Of a stretch of DNA of 64,000 nucleotides, positions 61,586 to 64,000 are shown piece by piece. A model generated the notes under the pieces. The model had not been told where the DNA came from, ran no database searches, and saw only the letters and a program-made list of their open reading frames with translations. The position numbers and the translations under genes were made by a program. Each line of letters starts with the position of its first letter. Position 1 is the stretch's first letter. This DNA comes from Hyaloperonospora brassicae (Eukaryota; Oomycota; Peronosporomycetes; Peronosporales; Peronosporaceae): the NCBI GenBank assembly GCA_947650285.1, contig CANTFL010001446.1, forward strand, positions 124,001 to 188,000, read 5' to 3'.

Positions 61586-62948
61586 TTACGCTAGGAAGAA
61601 CATGAAGAAGATGAGGAAGATTAATAAGATAGCCGAGACCTTGAGCGCCAGCAGCCGGTTGTTCGACAAGCTGGAAAAGTACTTGAGCAGCTCGTGCTCG
61701 CCGCTGCTTACGGTCAGCAACGACTCTTCCACGTTGTCATCGATCCTGCAGGCGAGACAAGAGCACACACAAAGACACACACAAAGACACACACACACAC
61801 ACAAAGACACACAAAGACACACACACACGCATGTTAGAATACACACAAACACACGCACACGTAGACACAGACGTCACGTCGTGGCTGCGAGATCACGCAC
61901 CTTCGCACGAGGTCGCCCTGCTCATTAATCAATGTCGACAAGCGTCCAAAGAGCTGGCCAATATCGACAATGTGACTTTCAATCAGCGACACAGCTTCTG
62001 CTCGCGACTCAGTGTAGTTCTGCTGCTCGGCCACGAGCTGTTCCTGTGTCATGGTGGTAATCAGCGGCTGAATCTCCACGCTGTCCGTGGTCGACCCGAC
62101 CTCGGTAGCACGCTGCAAGCCCGGACGTGGCAACGCGCTCGACACGTTAACGTCCTGCAGTCGACCACTGTGTTGGCTCCGGTTGTTTCGCACCGGCAGC
62201 GACGCCTGAAAGGCCAGCGGTTTGCCCAGTGCACTGGACGCGGTCTTGCCATACCGCGCCCGTCGGCTCTGCTGCAGCTTCATGTTCTCCTGCCGCACCT
62301 CCAAAATGTCCTTGAACCCTCTGGTCGTGGCCATGAGGTCGGCCTTCATGAGCGACACAATAGCGTCCGAGTGCGTCGCTGCTTGCCGCGACGGCGCCGC
62401 CTCTCGCTGGCTGTTGATGTACTCCTGCAGGTTGTCCAGCTGCGTGTTAATAGCCGTAATGTCGTTCTTCACGAGCGCCGCCAGTTCGTTGATCGCGTCG
62501 GTCGGGTCGTTAAACATATTCGTCTGCCGCACGACTGCGCCGCGTGAAAAGTAACGTTAGCACTCCCGGCATCGTCCACAGACCGCTCGGCTGCCCAGGA
62601 ACACGTACGTTGTGTGAGCTGCTGTAGCCGCTTCGACGCTTGGAACACTTCTTTCGACACGTCCGACGCCGCGGCAGTAAACTGCTGCGTCTCGTGCAGT
62701 GCCGTCTTCAGTACAGGTCGCTAGAGTGAACACAACACACAGACGCTGCGTGAGTTATAGAGACCATACCGCGTCACAGCTCTTTACATACAGACACAGA
62801 CACAGCCACAGCCACAGACGGACGTTCGGTGTATGGTACCGCTCGATAGAGAGGGAACAAGACGACGTACTGGGAGAGTAGTAGGGCCTTGTAACGACGA
62901 GTAGTGCTGGCACAGGTGCGCGAAGTCGGCCGTGCGGTTCGCCGCCAT
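61586..62948 (-). CDS. syntaxin-5/Sed5-type Qa-SNARE
   Basis: Four exons (62948-62871, 62720-62609, 62534-61901, 61745-61586) give 327 residues, all in phase. Sed5/syntaxin-5 is the Golgi target SNARE for ER-to-Golgi and intra-Golgi fusion. The N-terminus MAANRTADFAHLCQHYSSLQ has the R-T-x-x-F pattern of the Sed5 start, which recruits Sly1-type SM proteins. Then come the helical Habc domain (SKEVFQASKRLQQLTQ; DPTDAINELAALVKNDITAI), a linker, the SNARE motif around HIVDIGQLFGRLSTLINEQG with the central Gln, and a C-terminal anchor ALKVSAILLIFLIFFMFFLA. The last intron (155 bp) contains an ACACAAAGACAC repeat at 61763-61828. Strong assignment to the Sed5 group. Confidence 0.9.
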
Positions 62949-63944
62949 TGTCGTAGTAGGACCCCCTGAGGTGGTTTGTGTTGGACCGAAGAGTCGAGGC
63001 GCTAGCGTTACTTCAGCTGCACACACGGGCACTATAGCGAGGGAGAAACCCGCTGTCGTGGAAGTTTGTGCCCGACTGACCTGAAAAAAACGCCCTCGAC
63101 GAGCTGTTGGGACGATTTGCAACGCCCTATTTTTCAGTCGAATGTTTCCAATTTCGCCCACTATTTCGGGTAATTTATAAACCGTGGCAACGACGGAAAG
63201 TGACGAATGCGGCGGATTTCAGCGGTAATTTACATGCAGCATCGAAAGTTTCGTATCGTCAGTTCCACAAGATGTAAGCTGAGTCTGTCTCATCGATCGC
63301 ACGATGGCTTGCCGGTCTGCTATCAGACAGTCACGTGGAGATTGATCGCTTGCCGGTCTGCTATCAGACAGTCACGTGGAGATTCGATCGCTTGCAGCGA
63401 GTTTTATTGCAAGCTGTCGGTAGTCGTCGCGAACGAAACGCACGAAATGAGATAACTTTATCGTTACACGCAAGATCCCTCGTATGAGAGCGTAGTGTAG
63501 CGAGAAAGTGGTGTCCAGATTGCAAGATCAAGAGCATAGCAGCTGAATGTCTGATCTACTACGCTTGACGCAATCATCATATGATTGTCGATCCGGCTTG
63601 GTTTGACCGCTAAATTGCAGTGCCCGCCGAGCGAGCTGGCTAAGTAAGAGGTGCCACACACTGAGAATATACAGCCTGGTCAATCGAGACGATCACTGAC
63701 GGCTTTTTGTAGCAAGATTGTTGTCTTGCATGTGCGGTAGTCATCCACAAACTACACAGGCTGATCATGCATTACAAGGCGTATGCTGCCAGCTGTGAAT
63801 GTGCTTGAGAAATTTGTCATATCACGAGTCATCTCGTGACGACGACACAGCAGTAGGTAGTTGGGTAGCTGGAGAGAGCGCATTTAGTTTCGTGCCCGTT
63901 TTGTCACGACCTTTTTCGAATGACAGACAGGTCATTGTACTCAC
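62949..63944. other. intergenic, no gene seen
   Basis: It begins with the presumed promoter of the syntaxin gene. It contains a 41-bp tandem duplication at 63308-63390. Only short open frames are present and none has features. Confidence 0.45.
63308..63390. repeat. 41-bp tandem duplication
   Basis: 63308-63348 and 63349-63390 are copies beginning CTTGCCGGTCTGC and including CAGACAGTCACGTGGAGATT; the second has one extra base near its end. Each copy contains a CACGTG E-box-type palindrome. Confidence 0.95.
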
Positions 63945-64000
63945 GTCGAAGAGGATGCAGTAAGTGGTGCCGGAAAATGGATCTGCAAACGCAGGTTGAG
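63945..64000 (-). CDS. partial gene running off the right edge
   Basis: On the minus strand the last 56 bases read as coding (PAFADPFSGTTYCILFD) and are followed at 63944 by GTGAGTAC, a good 5' splice site. This looks like the end of an exon whose gene begins outside the window and continues leftward through an intron. No further exon was identified, so the product is unknown. Confidence 0.35.

Overview
The window reads as nuclear DNA of an oomycete, most probably a plant-pathogenic member of the Peronosporales (Phytophthora or downy mildew group). Evidence seen: small GT...AG introns, a secreted protein with an RGLR motif placed as in RxLR effectors, an RWP-RK regulator, a decayed pectin/pectate-lyase-type gene, and Mutator-like transposase remains. 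The genus is inference.

There are two compartments. From 1 to about 29.2 kb the DNA is gene-poor and in long blocks visibly AT-rich (1-9.9, 12.3-16.2 and 21.3-24.4 kb), without convincing genes. Between these blocks lie less AT-rich islands with a broken Mutator-like transposase (10.3-12.3 kb), an RxLR-type effector candidate beside a 380-bp direct duplication (17.9-19.4 kb), a pectin-lyase pseudogene (26.0-27.3 kb) and a deleted transposon with inverted ends (27.9-29.0 kb).

From 29.3 kb the window is denser in ordinary genes. In order these are a small MED9-like Mediator subunit, a mitochondrial carnitine/acylcarnitine carrier, an unrecognised proline-rich protein, SAICAR synthetase, an RWP-RK protein, a small unknown protein, an 11-exon Ulp2/SENP-type SUMO protease, a small unknown protein and a KIX-plus-LRR protein. 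A repeat-rich, gene-poor stretch (48.1-52.7 kb) follows. After it come a secreted effector-like protein, RACK1, the ubiquitin-L40 ribosomal fusion, a small unknown protein, a twin CX9C protein, ATP synthase subunit d, a HIG1-domain protein, a syntaxin-5/Sed5-type SNARE and the edge of one more gene.

Exon models were built by hand from GT/AG sites and reading phase. Those called with high confidence give complete phase-consistent proteins of family-typical length (128-aa ubiquitin-L40, 317-aa RACK1, 310-aa carrier, 327-aa syntaxin). Three neighbours at 59.2-61.3 kb are all mitochondrial, two of them sharing a divergent promoter. I found no defence island, CRISPR, RNA gene or evidently new multi-gene system. 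The most unusual items are the effector locus, a perfect 20-bp hairpin at 50.8 kb, the KIX-LRR architecture, the non-standard RWP-RK core and a two-class intron length distribution.
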